A stretch of DNA of 64,000 nucleotides from Symbiodinium sp. CCMP2592 (taxonomy: Eukaryota; Sar; Dinophyceae; Suessiales; Symbiodiniaceae). Positions within the stretch are counted from its first letter, which is position 1; every line of letters starts with the position of its first letter. The position numbers were made by a program, and so were the translations under genes. Location of the stretch: the NCBI GenBank assembly GCA_905221615.1, contig CAJNDT010005833.1, positions 440,001 to 504,000 of the forward strand, in the 5' to 3' direction. This document shows, in pieces, positions 25,568-38,600 of this stretch. The notes below the pieces were generated by a model. That model saw only the letters and a list, made by a program, of their open reading frames with translations, had not been told where the DNA came from and did not search any database.

Positions 25568-26647
25568 CTCGCCCTTATTGGCTCGATGAGTGTCCGGACC
25601 GTCCGGAGTCGACTCAGGGGTGAGGGAGGAAGGGATCTCAAGTCTGCATAAGAATAGCCAGGGTTCATGATTGTTTACGGTTTAAGTTATAGGGATGATG
25701 CGCGAGCGAATATGGTTGACTTGATAGTTCTAACTTGGTTACCGGCCCCATAGAGTAACAGTCAATAATAGGGCTACTATCAAGGTCCTTATATCTCTTT
25801 CGGTCTATTATCCAACTGTTACTGAGTGGGGGCAGTACCCAAATTCTAACCTTTACCTGTTACTGCTTACACCCCGCGGATCGTGGACAGTTCTCAAGGT
25901 TGCTTGGAATCTGAGGACTTGCACCCAGGGCCGCAAAGGATTAGCAAAGGATGGATTGGGAGTTCTATAGCGTTTTTGTAACTCTATTCCAAAGGGTTCC
26001 CTAATTAATCAGGCTTCTACATATCCTCACGCCTTCGTGCATGTAAACCATGGTGTGCTAAGTGTAGTCTTGTCATGTCGCGACGACAACCTCCAAGCCA
26101 TCAAAGGCTAAAATGGCATCCACCGCTCTTCACCCGCAACACCGCAGCATCCTCATCATCGCCATCGCTGACCACCCCTATGTTACAAATCCCCAACACT
26201 TTGATTCCAGAAGCGAGACTCTTAAATGCAGCCAACTTCCAATAGCCCAAACCAACAAAATCCAACTGAACCCGCAGACCTTCAAATTGAACCCCAACAC
26301 CCCCGCACTCCAGACTCCCAGCCCTAGAACCCCAAACAAAAAGGAACAACACCAAACCCCAAACCCAATAGCCTGGAACCACGTGGCATCCAAATGGCAG
26401 TAAGGCCTATAATTCATGAGCCGTCCTTTGTGTGAGGCTAGGTTTAAGACCCAAGGCGTAATCTCAAAAGGCACCAACTCCCTCAAGTTACATGAAGGGT
26501 TCAGCCCAAAACGGGCCGGATGCTGCAAGAAGAAGTAGGGTTTAGGCTCGGGTTTAGGGTTTAAGGGTTTAGGATTCTGAGGCCTGCACCCTAGATTCTT
26601 CAAGCACAAAATTACACCGCAAATGCCACAAAGAACTCAGCCCTGGC
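25568..26647. other. Spacer, mostly degenerate telomere-like
   Basis: No gene is firmly supported. A minus-strand stretch near 26170-26100 reads SDGDDEDAAVLRVKSGG and could be a small acidic exon. The remainder is simple or CCCTAAA-like. Confidence 0.4.
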
Positions 26648-26695
26648 CTTGGGGAAATGTCTCGCAGCGGTGAACGGGAACTGCAAAATTAGCTC
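26648..26695 (-). CDS. ABCA exon: post-[11 protein letters not shown]
   Basis: 48 nt, phase 0 to 0, AG before 26695 and GC donor at 26647. Reads [16 protein letters not shown], matching the ABCA-type stretch after the NBD (GxELxFxLPF...FP). The other frame of the same bases gives a longer ORF without family resemblance. Confidence 0.7.
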
Positions 26696-29600
26696 CTGCA
26701 CACATCTCCTCTTCGGTATAGAAGGAAGCTGCATACCGTGAATGGGCTCCTGCTGCCTGGAGACTAAATTTTCGGGTTTGTGGCGGCTCAATAGTGTACC
26801 ACAACACGTGGTTCAGGCCCATACTTGAGCTTTTTCGGGGCTCTGGGGCAATTTTGGGGGCTTCTCGTCGGGATTGGATCCCGAAACCCCGGACCAGGGG
26901 CCTCAACCCCAAAAACCCTTAACTTCAATGAACTCCCTCCCAAGGATCCCATACGACCCTGTAGTGGTTCCAAGTCCAAAGTCCCAGGAGGCAAAATACC
27001 GAAGCTTGTGATCCCAAATGCTATACTCCGAATGGCTCTTGGTGCAAAAAAAGCCCTGAAACTCAACTATTTGAGCAGCTTGCATCCCTAGGGGCTTCAA
27101 AAAACAAGTTCGGAACACCTGAATCCCCCAAAATGCCGACAGCGGAGTCCTTTGCGCTGTTCGACAGCGTTACGACCTCCAGGCTCTTGATCGAACTTTT
27201 GAGGCTGAAGGAGGATTCTTTCAAGGCATCCGATAGGAGCGATGATCAGAATCGGGATTTTTGGAGGTGGGTGGTATTATGATAGAACTATGTCCATGTC
27301 CTGGGTTCTTTCGGTGGTTGTATGGGAGGGGTATCAGGGTTTCAATAGGACTTTATACGGTGTTCAAAGGGCCTCTTATGGGCTCGGGATTAAGACGTTC
27401 CATGTTCTTGGGATGGATCTGATCTCAGTGTTGCAGAAGTGCCGGATGGAATGTCTACACTGGCTCATAACCCTAAACCCTAAAACCTAAACCCTACACC
27501 CTAAATCCGAGGGTTCGCAGACATGTCTAGCAGGGAGTCCGGCTCCAGCAGAGAAACAAAACACGACCTCTTGCTACCCCCTTGCATAATGACCCTACAC
27601 CCGAAACCCCGAGACCCCAAACCCTAAATCCTAAGCCCAAATCTCTAAACCCCTACCCGGAATCCCTAACTCCAATAAGTGAGAATCTGAGGTTTAGGGT
27701 TCGGTGTTCAAAAAACATAATCCTCGTCCCCGAAGGACTTAACGTCAAAGTCTTCATAATTTGAATTGCGTTCATTGGCTTCAGCATTTGAAAGCGTTCC
27801 TTTAACGGGTTCTTAAGGGTTCTATAAGGGGGTCCACGAAGGCTTATGATAGCGGTCTCAACCCTTGGCATATGGTTTGGGGATGTTTGGGGTATATTGC
27901 AGTGTAAATGGAGGTGGGCCGCAAGGTCACATGAAGACAAAAGATGCAGACCTCGTTAAACCACACCTGACCTTGAAAGAACCGCAATCCAAACCTGCAG
28001 CAAACTGAAAAAAATACAACACGCGAAGTACATTGGAGGGTCCCGGAGAAGCCGTAAACACAAATGTAGTCTTCAGATTTTAGAGGACCTGGGTCTTGGG
28101 GTTGCAGGTTCCCTCTAAATCTTCTTATCAACCCATAAATCTTTTAACCCAAAGCCCCTGAAGCCCTAAACACGAAAAACCAAAACCTTGAAGCTTATAA
28201 ACCCCAACATGCACAGCCTGATACCAAAAATCCGAAGCCCTAAACCCTCAACCCTAGTACCCTGAACACTAGGCCCTGATACCCAAGATCCTAAAGGTCC
28301 TAAACCCATCTAAACCCTAAACCCCAGTACCCAAGATGCTAAACCCCTGAAGCCCGAAGATTCAAGCCCACCTCCGAGGTGAGCTCTGGTACATGATGGC
28401 ACACGGCCTGGCATTGGCTACAGGGCCTAGAGTTCAAGGGCTTGAGGGGTGTGGGGTCAAGGCTTTTAAGGTCGAGGCGAGAGAGTTTAGGGCGTAGGGT
28501 TTAAGGGTATAAGGCCTTGTGAGTACCCACCTACAGTAGATGAGTCTGCTGAAGACTCTTCAACCTGTTGAATTCCCCGGCATGTTGTACCGAAAGGCAG
28601 AAGATTTGGGTTTGGGGGATCGGGGTAGGGCTCCGACAGGTGGTTTTTCTGTGCTACCGCAACTGAGTTTTGGGGGTGAACTTCTGTGAAATCCATGTTG
28701 GTCTCTTTGTTTCAAGTCCTAGCCTACACGCAGCAAGCTACGGTAGGTTAAGGTAGCCTTTTGGTGCAATTATAGTAACAGCTAATAGCACGAAACCCCT
28801 CGATACCAGTAGCAAGCACCCGAAACCCTGCCGAAACCCTGAACCTGAAACCGATAAGTTATTCGTGATCAGGCTTCCATTTGATGCAATACGCATATAC
28901 TAACCAAGTACCGAGGTTTTGGGCCCTTTTGACCCTAACGGTTCGGGCTAAGCTAGGTTTCATGGGACTGTCGGCTGTTGGGCTTCGACTGCCTCGCGCA
29001 CAGCGTCGGCATCGCATCCGGGTTTCTTGACGAAGGTGACGTTGTAGCCTGGGAGGGCACGCGTTCTTCGGAATTCGTATGTGCTGCAAGTGCTTTCTTT
29101 TTTGTACCGTGCCTTGTAAGGCTTGGAGTTTATAAAATAATTCAGACTTACTTTGCATAAGGCCCGGGGAATTATTTTAGAGTTTCGGCTTGCAGAGTTT
29201 CGGTCTTGAGGGAGGGGGCCGGAGGATCCTAATTCCTGAGACAACGCCATTTAGAGCCTCTTCAGAAAGGCAAAACCTTATGCAACACTTTCAAGCCACT
29301 GGGTGCCGGGGGTCTGGGGGTTTCGGGGTTTACGGTTAGTTTAGGGTTCAGGGAAGACTATTGAAGTGCAACGCTACCCTCAATACAAGTATCCGAAAAG
29401 CCCTCTGGAAGGTTTTGGGTTTAGGCTTCAGGGTTTGCTTTTGTGGGCCAACGGCCTATTGGTCCTGGGTTTGGGAGTTCCTTCTCTAACATCGTAGAAC
29501 CCTGAAACCCTTTACAGGAACCTTGTAGGAACCCTTCCAAACCCTTGTAGAAGCCGTTTTTTGCACTTGTTGTCTAAGATTGCAAGTACACTTCCAGGCC

Positions 29601-32600
29601 CCCGCCGCAGTCGTATGCCCGCTTCAGGAACCTTGGCCCGAAACAGGATTTCAGTTGCTTATCGTCCACACATCTAAAAATATCTGATCTTAAACCAGGG
29701 CTATCTGGTCCTAAACTGATGCCCAGTAACGTAGGAATAAAAAGGGCTCTCTTTCTGGCATTGGGCAACTTTATCAGGAACCTAGGACTAAAAAAAAAGG
29801 GAAAAAGGGCACTACTGGGCATCCTAGTGAAGGAGATTTCAGGCTTCTGGATCAGGGCCTCATAATGAAGGTCGGGATTCTCGGCTCACGGCTTTGGATT
29901 TGTAAGGATTAGGGTCTACGGTTTAGGGTCTTTGATCCTTGATTTGTCTTTCGGATTTTGGGTGCTGCCAACTTGGCAACCCACTCCCATAGTAGGGTAC
30001 TACAGGGGCCTTAATAGTCGAGGAACCCTAAGTCAACTGTTCTGGCATGTTCGTGGGTCGATCCTTCAGCGTCCACGGCTGGCTGGTTTGGGGCTTAAGA
30101 TGTCCAAATCGCCAAGGGGTTTGCACCAAAAGAAGCAAGAAAACGCAGCGACGACAACCACCCTGCACCCAGTCAGCATCACTAAGCACCCTGGGATTGC
30201 GAGTCACCAGCTTGCCTTGGGCCTCAACTATACTCGACTAAACTCTACTGAACTATACTAATCAGCGTACTATGCTATATTATGATTCGATGGGTTACAT
30301 CTTGCAGTAGAATAGAACAGAGCAGAATACAATATTTCATAGCATATCATACAATGGAATACCACAAGCTAGTCTAAACCTGATGCTATCCCAAGTTCAG
30401 TTCCTGATCTTCTGCCATGAACATAACTACTTAGGATAGGGCTTTGGTGCACGCTGTACCGTTTACTATTTCTGGGTACTACAAAGGCCATTTGCGACAA
30501 TTTCCCGAAAACCCGAGCCCTCAACCCTCCATCGCAAAACCTGCTCAGACTTCAAAACTACGGGGATACCCGTACCTGACCTCTATAACCTAGAGAAGCC
30601 ATCGACCTCGACGGTTTAGGCAATTTTTTGGGGGGTTCAGGGCCTATAGGGTTTGGGATTAGTTTTCGCGTTTGGATCCTAGACAATCACGGTTGCTAGA
30701 TGCTTGTGGTCATTGTGATCTCATGCGGTAGCAGCTGGTACATTGCTCCTGTCGCTGCTGTCCGTGCTGTCACACGGCCACGCCGAATCATGCCTAATCT
30801 CTACAAATCAGAAGTTCAGAAGCCTAAACCCCTAACATCAGTAGCCTAGTTTCTTAAACCCTAAACCGGAGAGCTTACAGTTCAACCTATGCCACCCTAC
30901 ACCCTAAAATCCTAAACTCCAACTCCACTCCCAACATTCCTCAACTCAAGCCTGAACCCTAGAAGCCACCACGCCAAGGTTTAAGATGTCTAGGGAACTC
31001 CAGAAAAGCCGTTGCAATAGAGCCCACTGAAAAACCCCATAAGCACCCACATTGAGCCCTTGAAGCGACCCTCAATGAACCCTAAACCCGAGTGTTCTTT
31101 AAACTGTAGCACGATCCTATAAGTCGCCTTAACAAATCTAAACAACATCTTCGAAACCCTACCAAACAATCCTGCAAAAGACGCTAAGCACCCTAAGCCC
31201 TAAACCCTAAAACTCTAACACTAAACCGTTACACCCTAAACCCTAAAACCCTTATCCCCAACACCCTGAACCCTAAAACCCTAAACCGTGCTCTGCCAAG
31301 TGGCTGTGGAGAGCCGCAGCATCTCAGTCGGCCCTCGTGGAGTATAGCGATCCTTTGGGGTGCTGGGGTTTGGGGCTTTCGGATGCGTTTTATAAATGTG
31401 CAGTGGACTTCGAACCGCCGAACGTCCCGACATCGTGGGCCTGCACAGTGAGACAAATCAGGACGTCCTTCCAGGATCGGGCACCCGCGCATTCGGCCTA
31501 CATCTTCATGGTTCGGGACCCGCCTGCCCTCAGACCCTTGTTCAGACCCTCGTCCAGACCCTGCACGATACACATTCCCATAATCTTCCGGTACCTGCAT
31601 GTCCCCGTCAAGGTGACCTGTAGCTGAGGTGTCATCCGACGAAGGCCCCATCGTTCTGCCAATGGTGCGCGTACGTCCGAACGAAAGCGTGCACGTTGGA
31701 CAAATCATGCTTGGTTGACCTCAACCTTTCTGTTCAGCAAACCTCGCCAAACTTGTTGCTGTGTGACCTACTGACCTCCGTCAAGTCCCCCACACAGACA
31801 TCCCCGTCTAAGAAACGATTCAGAAGGCAGCCTCCATTTTCGAGGCAAGAGTCCTCTCCTTAACTGGCCAAAGCTAAGCCCCGAACACTTTCACCTCTGG
31901 GCTTGCTTGGGCTGGACTCTGGCGCACAAAATTGACGCTGCGATAGGACGAAAGTTTGACCTACTCCTCGTTTCGTCGAACACAGGCCCCCATTCCCCCA
32001 TAGAACCCCAACAAGCAGGACCAACCGGCTACTCCTCCGGAACATTAAAGTAGCGTAATTTGAAAACGGGGTATAAAATACTCCGCTGGCCAGGCCACGT
32101 ACATCGCACTTTTCGGTACTCCGCTACTCCGCAAGACGTCTTAAGACAAGACAGATCCAATAGGCAAAAACTTTTGTCCTCCAGATGTAGTATGCTATGA
32201 CTATATGGGTAGCCTAAATTAGGGTCCCTTCTTTGGTCCTTTCATACAAGGCTCCCGCCTCCTTCGGGTTCTCTGAAAAGCCTGAAGCCAAACCTCCTAA
32301 ATCTTAAAGCCCAAGGCCTTGAATCTCTAGAACCGTAAACCCCAAGCAGAGCCTCAAAGCCTCAGTTGCCCGAAACGGTAAGCCCTAAATACCCCAAGGC
32401 CTAAACTTTGAACCCTAAACCCTCCAGCACCCCCGAATCCGAAACCCACCATTCCTAAGCCATCCGAGCCTCCATTTATTCCCAATCGAAATCCCTGTTA
32501 GGAACCCTGTAAAGGAACCCCAAAAACCCTCCAAACTCCAAAAGCACAGTGAACTGCTGCAATTTGGTCCTGTCTCCCAGGATGTCAGCCTGCACACGGA

Positions 32601-35600
32601 GTCGTGTGGGGAAGCTCTGGCTGTGGTTCCTGTACCTAGACCCTCCATCTACCCCCTATTAGACCCTAAATGCCCCTTATGTGGGACACTATACCCCTAT
32701 TTGAGGGTACAAGGAGGGTTCTGGTATGTTCTCTACACCGCGCGGCTCCGGCGTTGGGTTCAGGGTTTCGTCTGTAGGGTTCAGTGTTTATAAGGGTTTA
32801 GAGTTTCAGGTTCAAGATTTTGGGCTTCGGGTTCTAGGTTTTGGCCTTAGAGCTTTGGGTTTAGGGGTTAGGGTTCAGAGTTCAGGGTTTAAGGCTGCGC
32901 TGTAAGGTTCCTTTAAGGATGCCTTAAAGCTTTCTATGTAGAGTTCAAGGACTAGGACTCCGGTTGAGGGGACTATGAGGATAAGGGCGCTTGGTTGTTC
33001 TTGAGGTTTGGAGCTGGGGGTGTTTAGTTTTTTTTTTTTGTGGAGGGCTTAGGACTTCAGGGTTTAGGGAGTTTAGGGGTTCAGAGTCGGGAGGTTTCGG
33101 GTTCAGGGATTGCCTGTTTCGGGCGCGAAAATCTGCGTCCTTACTCCCCAACCAGGAACTCATTCACACCCTTCTTCCCTTGAAGGACTAAGGATCATTG
33201 GACCTGGTAGGCACATCATTGGGGTTACACGCGATTGTAACTACAGCTACTGTGCACATTCAGAACAATAGCTTCTGGGTCCCATGATACTTTCAGCTCA
33301 CCTCGTCCATGTAGTGCGTGGACAGCACCTGCGTCTCAGTCAGTTGCGGTCTTCAGGGACTACGGCATAAGGCATAAGGTTTAAGAATTTCAAGCTCTCA
33401 GGGTGTCGGGATTTAAGTCGTTGTTCCGGGACTTTGGGCTTCAGAATTTCAAAAATGGTTGGGCTTCAGAATTTCAAAAATGGATGGAGTAGTATCTGTT
33501 CTCTGCCCAGCCGGAGTTTTTGGGGTGACAGAAGGGCTCCTTATCTGATGCGGGTGTCGTTGTGCTGTACTAAACGATCAGTGTGTTACGAACGTAAGGT
33601 GCGGATGATTCAGGCCACTGTATCGGTTTAGGGTTGAGGGCTTCTATGTTGGGATTGGAGTTTGAGCATGTGCTGGGACACTCAAGCGCTCAGGATTTAC
33701 TCCAGCACCTCAGCTGCCTCGCAATTTGCAAGCACAGTCTACGATTGTTACGAAATTTTCGATTGGGTGCTCCTGAACCACTGCAGAATCAACCCCAAAC
33801 CTCGTGTCTATAAAATAGGGGCCAACTAGACAAGACTTTGGGGGGTACACTATAACAAAAGAATGTTACTATGAAGTTACTCGGCCTTCCCTAAGTCTGT
33901 CAGCCTTCGATTCGCGGTGGCCGACCTCCTCACAAAGTCTCCCAAACCAAACCTATACCTCGTGGTCGATCTCGACCAGAGCCTCATGTTTACAAGTCAA
34001 GAAACAGGACTCCCCAGAAAGCTTCCGCGTGATATCCGAAGTTTGGGGCTTGTATTGAACTAGACTTGCTTGTAGGGTGTGGCCACCCAAGTCGTCTCAG
34101 CCGTATCTATCCGTGTGTGCTGCAAAGTCGCGGTGACTCGACCGTGCCTGGCAAAGGCAGCGTTCAGTTTTAGGTTTAGGGCTTGGGGTTTCAGGATTTA
34201 AGCGGTTTCGGGTTTGACTTATGCACTCCACGCCGAAGCCTGAACAACCGAAACCCTACCAGCCCATAGCCCGACACCTTTGAGCGCATAAGCTCAGAAC
34301 ACCGACAGCCCCAAACTCGAAGCCTCGTAGCCTTCCGAACTGGATAAAAGCTCACTTGAAAAGTTGTTCGTCAATACCGGTTTTTGGTACCCAAAAGAGA
34401 CCAAAGACCTGAGACTTCATTGTTTTTGGTACGTTAAAAAACCTTTAGAAGACGGCAAATGAGATCCCTTGGGTGTCTCAAAGGGGCCTTAAAATGATTA
34501 GGAGAGGGTTCGTGGGTGTGCGCGGACCGGCGTCTGTGGCGAGCAGAGCGACAGATGTCTTGCGCATCTCAGGAACGTTGAGTGTAGGGGCCATGATAAT
34601 TAGAATAGGGTTTTGGGGCTTCCTTACTAGGAGTTACAGTAAAATGTGCCCCGACAAACCTGTTCCAAGTAATCAAGGTCTCTACATTGGCCGCCAAGGC
34701 TGTGGATATCAGGTCACTCGGAAAAATCGTAAAATCGAGGCCTAAATGAGGCTACACTTATCCTACTACGATCCACGTTAAAGCCCTGATTGAACATGAG
34801 CTTGGAATATAGAACTTCATAATTGCCAATTCAGTATGATTGTGGTACGTACGCAAACCCTTTCTGTTAATTAACAAGGCTTCTATGTTGGTTGGACCCG
34901 AAAAGTCTGAGAAGTTGGGCCCCGAACTTCATGGAGCGAAGAAGCTCCCAGACGCTGCGGCGAGAAAAGGGATCCTGGCCGTGTGTCATGAGCTTCAAAA
35001 ATGTCGTTTAAAGTGAGAACAAAAGTCTTCTGCTCGGGTTTAGGGGCTTGAGGTCTTACTTTAGGATTTTTGGACTTACGGCTGCTTAGGGTATAGGGCT
35101 TCTTGGCTTTCTTGGTTTAGTGCGAACTTACGGTTGGCAGGAGTGAGTAGGGGTTCATGGTCTTCCGGTTTAAGGTTAGGGCTTCAGGGCTTTAAACGAA
35201 GAAGTAGGCTGGCCAAAACAGGTGCCACAATTCCGGTATAGTAGTTTAGAACTTATCTCAGAGCGGGCACCGGCCAGAACCATCAGGACCAGGGTGCTTA
35301 TATAGGGTCTTTTTGAGTGAGGTTGCTTGAGATGACTGTAACTAGCATATCAACAGCACAACCCTACTCGAAATATACTGGTTGCTAAATTGAGGATCAT
35401 AGGACTTATTGACTGGGGCTACGAATAAGGTAACTGTAGGTATATAATACTGTAATATGTTAAAAAAACCTATGACCCTCATTGAGGTACTTGTAACTTT
35501 TAACCTTACTTCCTAAGTACAATCTCCTGATTCTCCAAGTAATTTGCAAGATTCTGTACTAGACTCCTTTGGAACCGTAAGGTTCGAAGAGGACCCCGCA

Positions 35601-38600
35601 TAAAGGCCTCGCACTTGCCTTAGGGTTTTGGAATAGGGCTATGAGGTTTGGTTTGGAGGGTTCAGCGATTGGGTTGGGATGTCAGACTTAATCTGCAAGA
35701 TTTAGGGTTTAGGCAGTTTCCTCATACATCGTATGCCTTCAACAACGCGGTAAACAAAGAAGTGCAATGGTAACTACCTGACGGCAAAATTTCAGCGGAA
35801 GCGCTACATCTTGACCATACTGAATGCAAGGGTACCCCGCCCTGAACCCCAAGCCCCAATCCTACAACTTCATACCCTAAACACGAGCTCTAAACCCTAA
35901 ACTCTAAAACCTTGGGCCCGAGCCAGGCCAGACGTGGGCTCATCCAGCACCACGAGTCTGGAGCCGCCAATGAAGGCAATGCCTTCAGATGAGAGCCCAA
36001 GATTCACGGGTTTTAGGATCCGGGGCCTCTGCAGGGGTCCAAGTTTAGGATTTGGGGACGGAACCTTTAAGGGTTATAAGGATACCAGCAGGGTTTTGGG
36101 GATACTGTGGGTAGAATAAGGGCTGAGGGTTGGGAGCTTTGGGTTTAGGGTTCAGGCTTTACGTTTTGGAGGTGGAGGGTCTTAAACTGTAACTTGACCC
36201 AAACCCTTCTTGGTTGAACTTGCAGACTTATCAAAAACTTTGCAGGATGCATGGCAAGCCCTAGTGCTTTCGAGCATCTTCAACTGGCATGAAAGCATTG
36301 GTTTTGGGCTTTGTCAGGATGGAAACATCCAGTAGTTATAGGCAAGATCGGCCCTCGAAGCAGTTTGAGACAAACTGAAAAGCAGATGTTTTCATCCCTC
36401 CCAATACAGGAACACGGCTTTCTCGTGCAACCGACTGCCATCCTCCTCCTCTTCCTCTTCATTGTCACCATCATCATCGTCGTCATCATGCCCGGTAAGA
36501 TTTGGTGATCAGGAACCACAGCGAAGCCTGCCATCACCATCGCTTGGGGGGTCGCAAACCCTCAACGCCGATCCCAAGCTCCTCTGCCGCCCCCAAGCAC
36601 GAAATCCTAACCCCGGTTTTGTTTAGGGTTTGCAAACCCATAGTATAGGGGTAAATGGTAAGTAGAATAGGGTTTTGGGGTATTGTAGAGGACAGTTCTG
36701 GTCCCTATATTAGATCATGAGCCCGAAAAGACCTCAACAGTCAGACTTGCAAGAGGCAAAGAGGCCTTCCGAAAGCCTCGAAAGCTACAATAAAAGCTAG
36801 GACATACCCCTGGCACACCACCCAAAAAAGAATTTCACCCCCATCCCCCCACCTCTGCAAAATAATGAAAGACCTACCTTGACCCGGTTAATTAAGGACT
36901 TATATAAGGAAATCATAGTAAGGAACCCGAAACAGGCAGGTTTTTCAGGGTCAAGGTAAACTCTACAACCGATCAGCCCCCCGCAGAGGCCCCCGGCCCA
37001 AGCTCAGCTTCCGCTTCATGCCGCCACTGAGCTTTCCCGCGTGCACAGCGGACGCACCGGCCTGTCGGGTCTGTAGCCTAGGGCTCCGTTTAAGGGTCTT
37101 GGCTTTAGGGTTTCGGGATGCTTCAAGGGCTTAGGGTTTAAGTTAGGGATATCGGGGTTTGCCCGAAACTCTTTAAGAGGTAATTACCACGGCAGCACAC
37201 GGCGCAGAAACAAAATAGCACAACACTCCGCGAGACAACAAAACAAAGCAAGCCAAATCAAACTCGAAACACAACTTGAATACTCTAAACACCAACACGA
37301 CTTTAACACTTAAACTTTACATGCCCGAACCGAAAAAAACAAGACCCCAAACCAAAAGCAAAACAGCTCGCTGGCCTTCTGGAGGCCCACACGTTCCAAG
37401 GTGGAGGCGACTTCGCCATCCACCTCCTCGCAGCGCAGGCAGCGCATGCGGAGAAAAAATCGGTGAGGGCCGAAAGTTGGGGACCCAAAAACCTATCGTT
37501 TTAGGGGTTAGATCCTCTGAGCAAAAGTCATAACCTACTATTTTGTAGGGTTTGGGGTCACAGGTCACAGGTAGTTGGGGTTTAGGGGTGTTCAAGGACG
37601 TTTATGCGATGCCTGGTAGGGTGTTTGGGGTCTAGTCTGCATACACAGTCTGAGGTACACAATAAGACTCGGTATTATGGTTTGGTTCGGTTAGGCTTAC
37701 GGCTCTGTTTTGTGCGTTTGGAGTTAACGGCATTAAGGCTCTGGGGCTGGGGGTTCGAGGGGGCGATGTGGGCGCTCTGGAGCTCTGTAGCTCTGCAGGT
37801 TGGGTCAAGGCCTCCGCATCTCCGTGGGGTTCATGCAGTGATTAATGATTAGGGGTTCAATGTGCGGGGCTTAGGGTTTAGGGCAGAGTCGAAGTAGCTG
37901 CAGCTCCGTTAAGGATTGAGGGCTGTGGGGCGTCCGGGTTTGGCGGGGCAGGGCTTAGGGTCTAGGGTTGGGATGGTTTACCATTAATTAACCCTAAACC
38001 ATAAACCCTAAACCCTCAGCTTGAATGCACTTCTGCCAGACAACTGCGAGTAGGCTTCATTCTGTGCCTTCTCGAGTTCTGCTCTTAATTTGGATACGTC
38101 TCAAGGTCTGTGTATTCTACAAAGGTTGCGGGTGTAAGGGATCGCTCTCTTCCACCAACCTTCTATCTTCTCATTGCAGACGGGATACGTTCAACACCTT
38201 CCTCAAGGAACTTGAAACATCCCGCTATTCTATGTTCTGTTGCATCTCTGGGTCTGGAATTGGGGCACACGCCCCTATGAAACGGGCACCTCGAATTAAA
38301 GCTCGGATACAATCCAACCCGGAGGTAGTCGCCGGCCTGCTTTGCCACGCCCTTGAAGCCCGCGAACAGCTGCAGGTGCTCCTTTGTCACTGCTACATGA
38401 TTTTGGTTGTGCTAAGTCCCCTAGCCGAGAGTAGAGTAGAGCTAAGTCAGAGAGTGCGACTACCCAAATAGGAGGCTTTTATTTATAGGTCCCGAATACT
38501 AAATTCAGAATCGCTCCTCTGGCACTGTAGCACCTTACTATTTGGGCACTTGGACCCTTAAGCTGCGTAACCTTTAGGTGTGGCAGGACAGTACTTATTC

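Noticed and set aside
27140-27240. Plus-strand stretch [19 protein letters not shown]
   Set aside because: Looks coding-like but has no start, no family match and no partner exon; left uncalled.
28530-28700. Possible ABCA exon reading [10 protein letters not shown] followed by FSRLI
   Set aside because: No AG acceptor precedes it and the two halves are in different frames; 26695-26648 fits the same position better.
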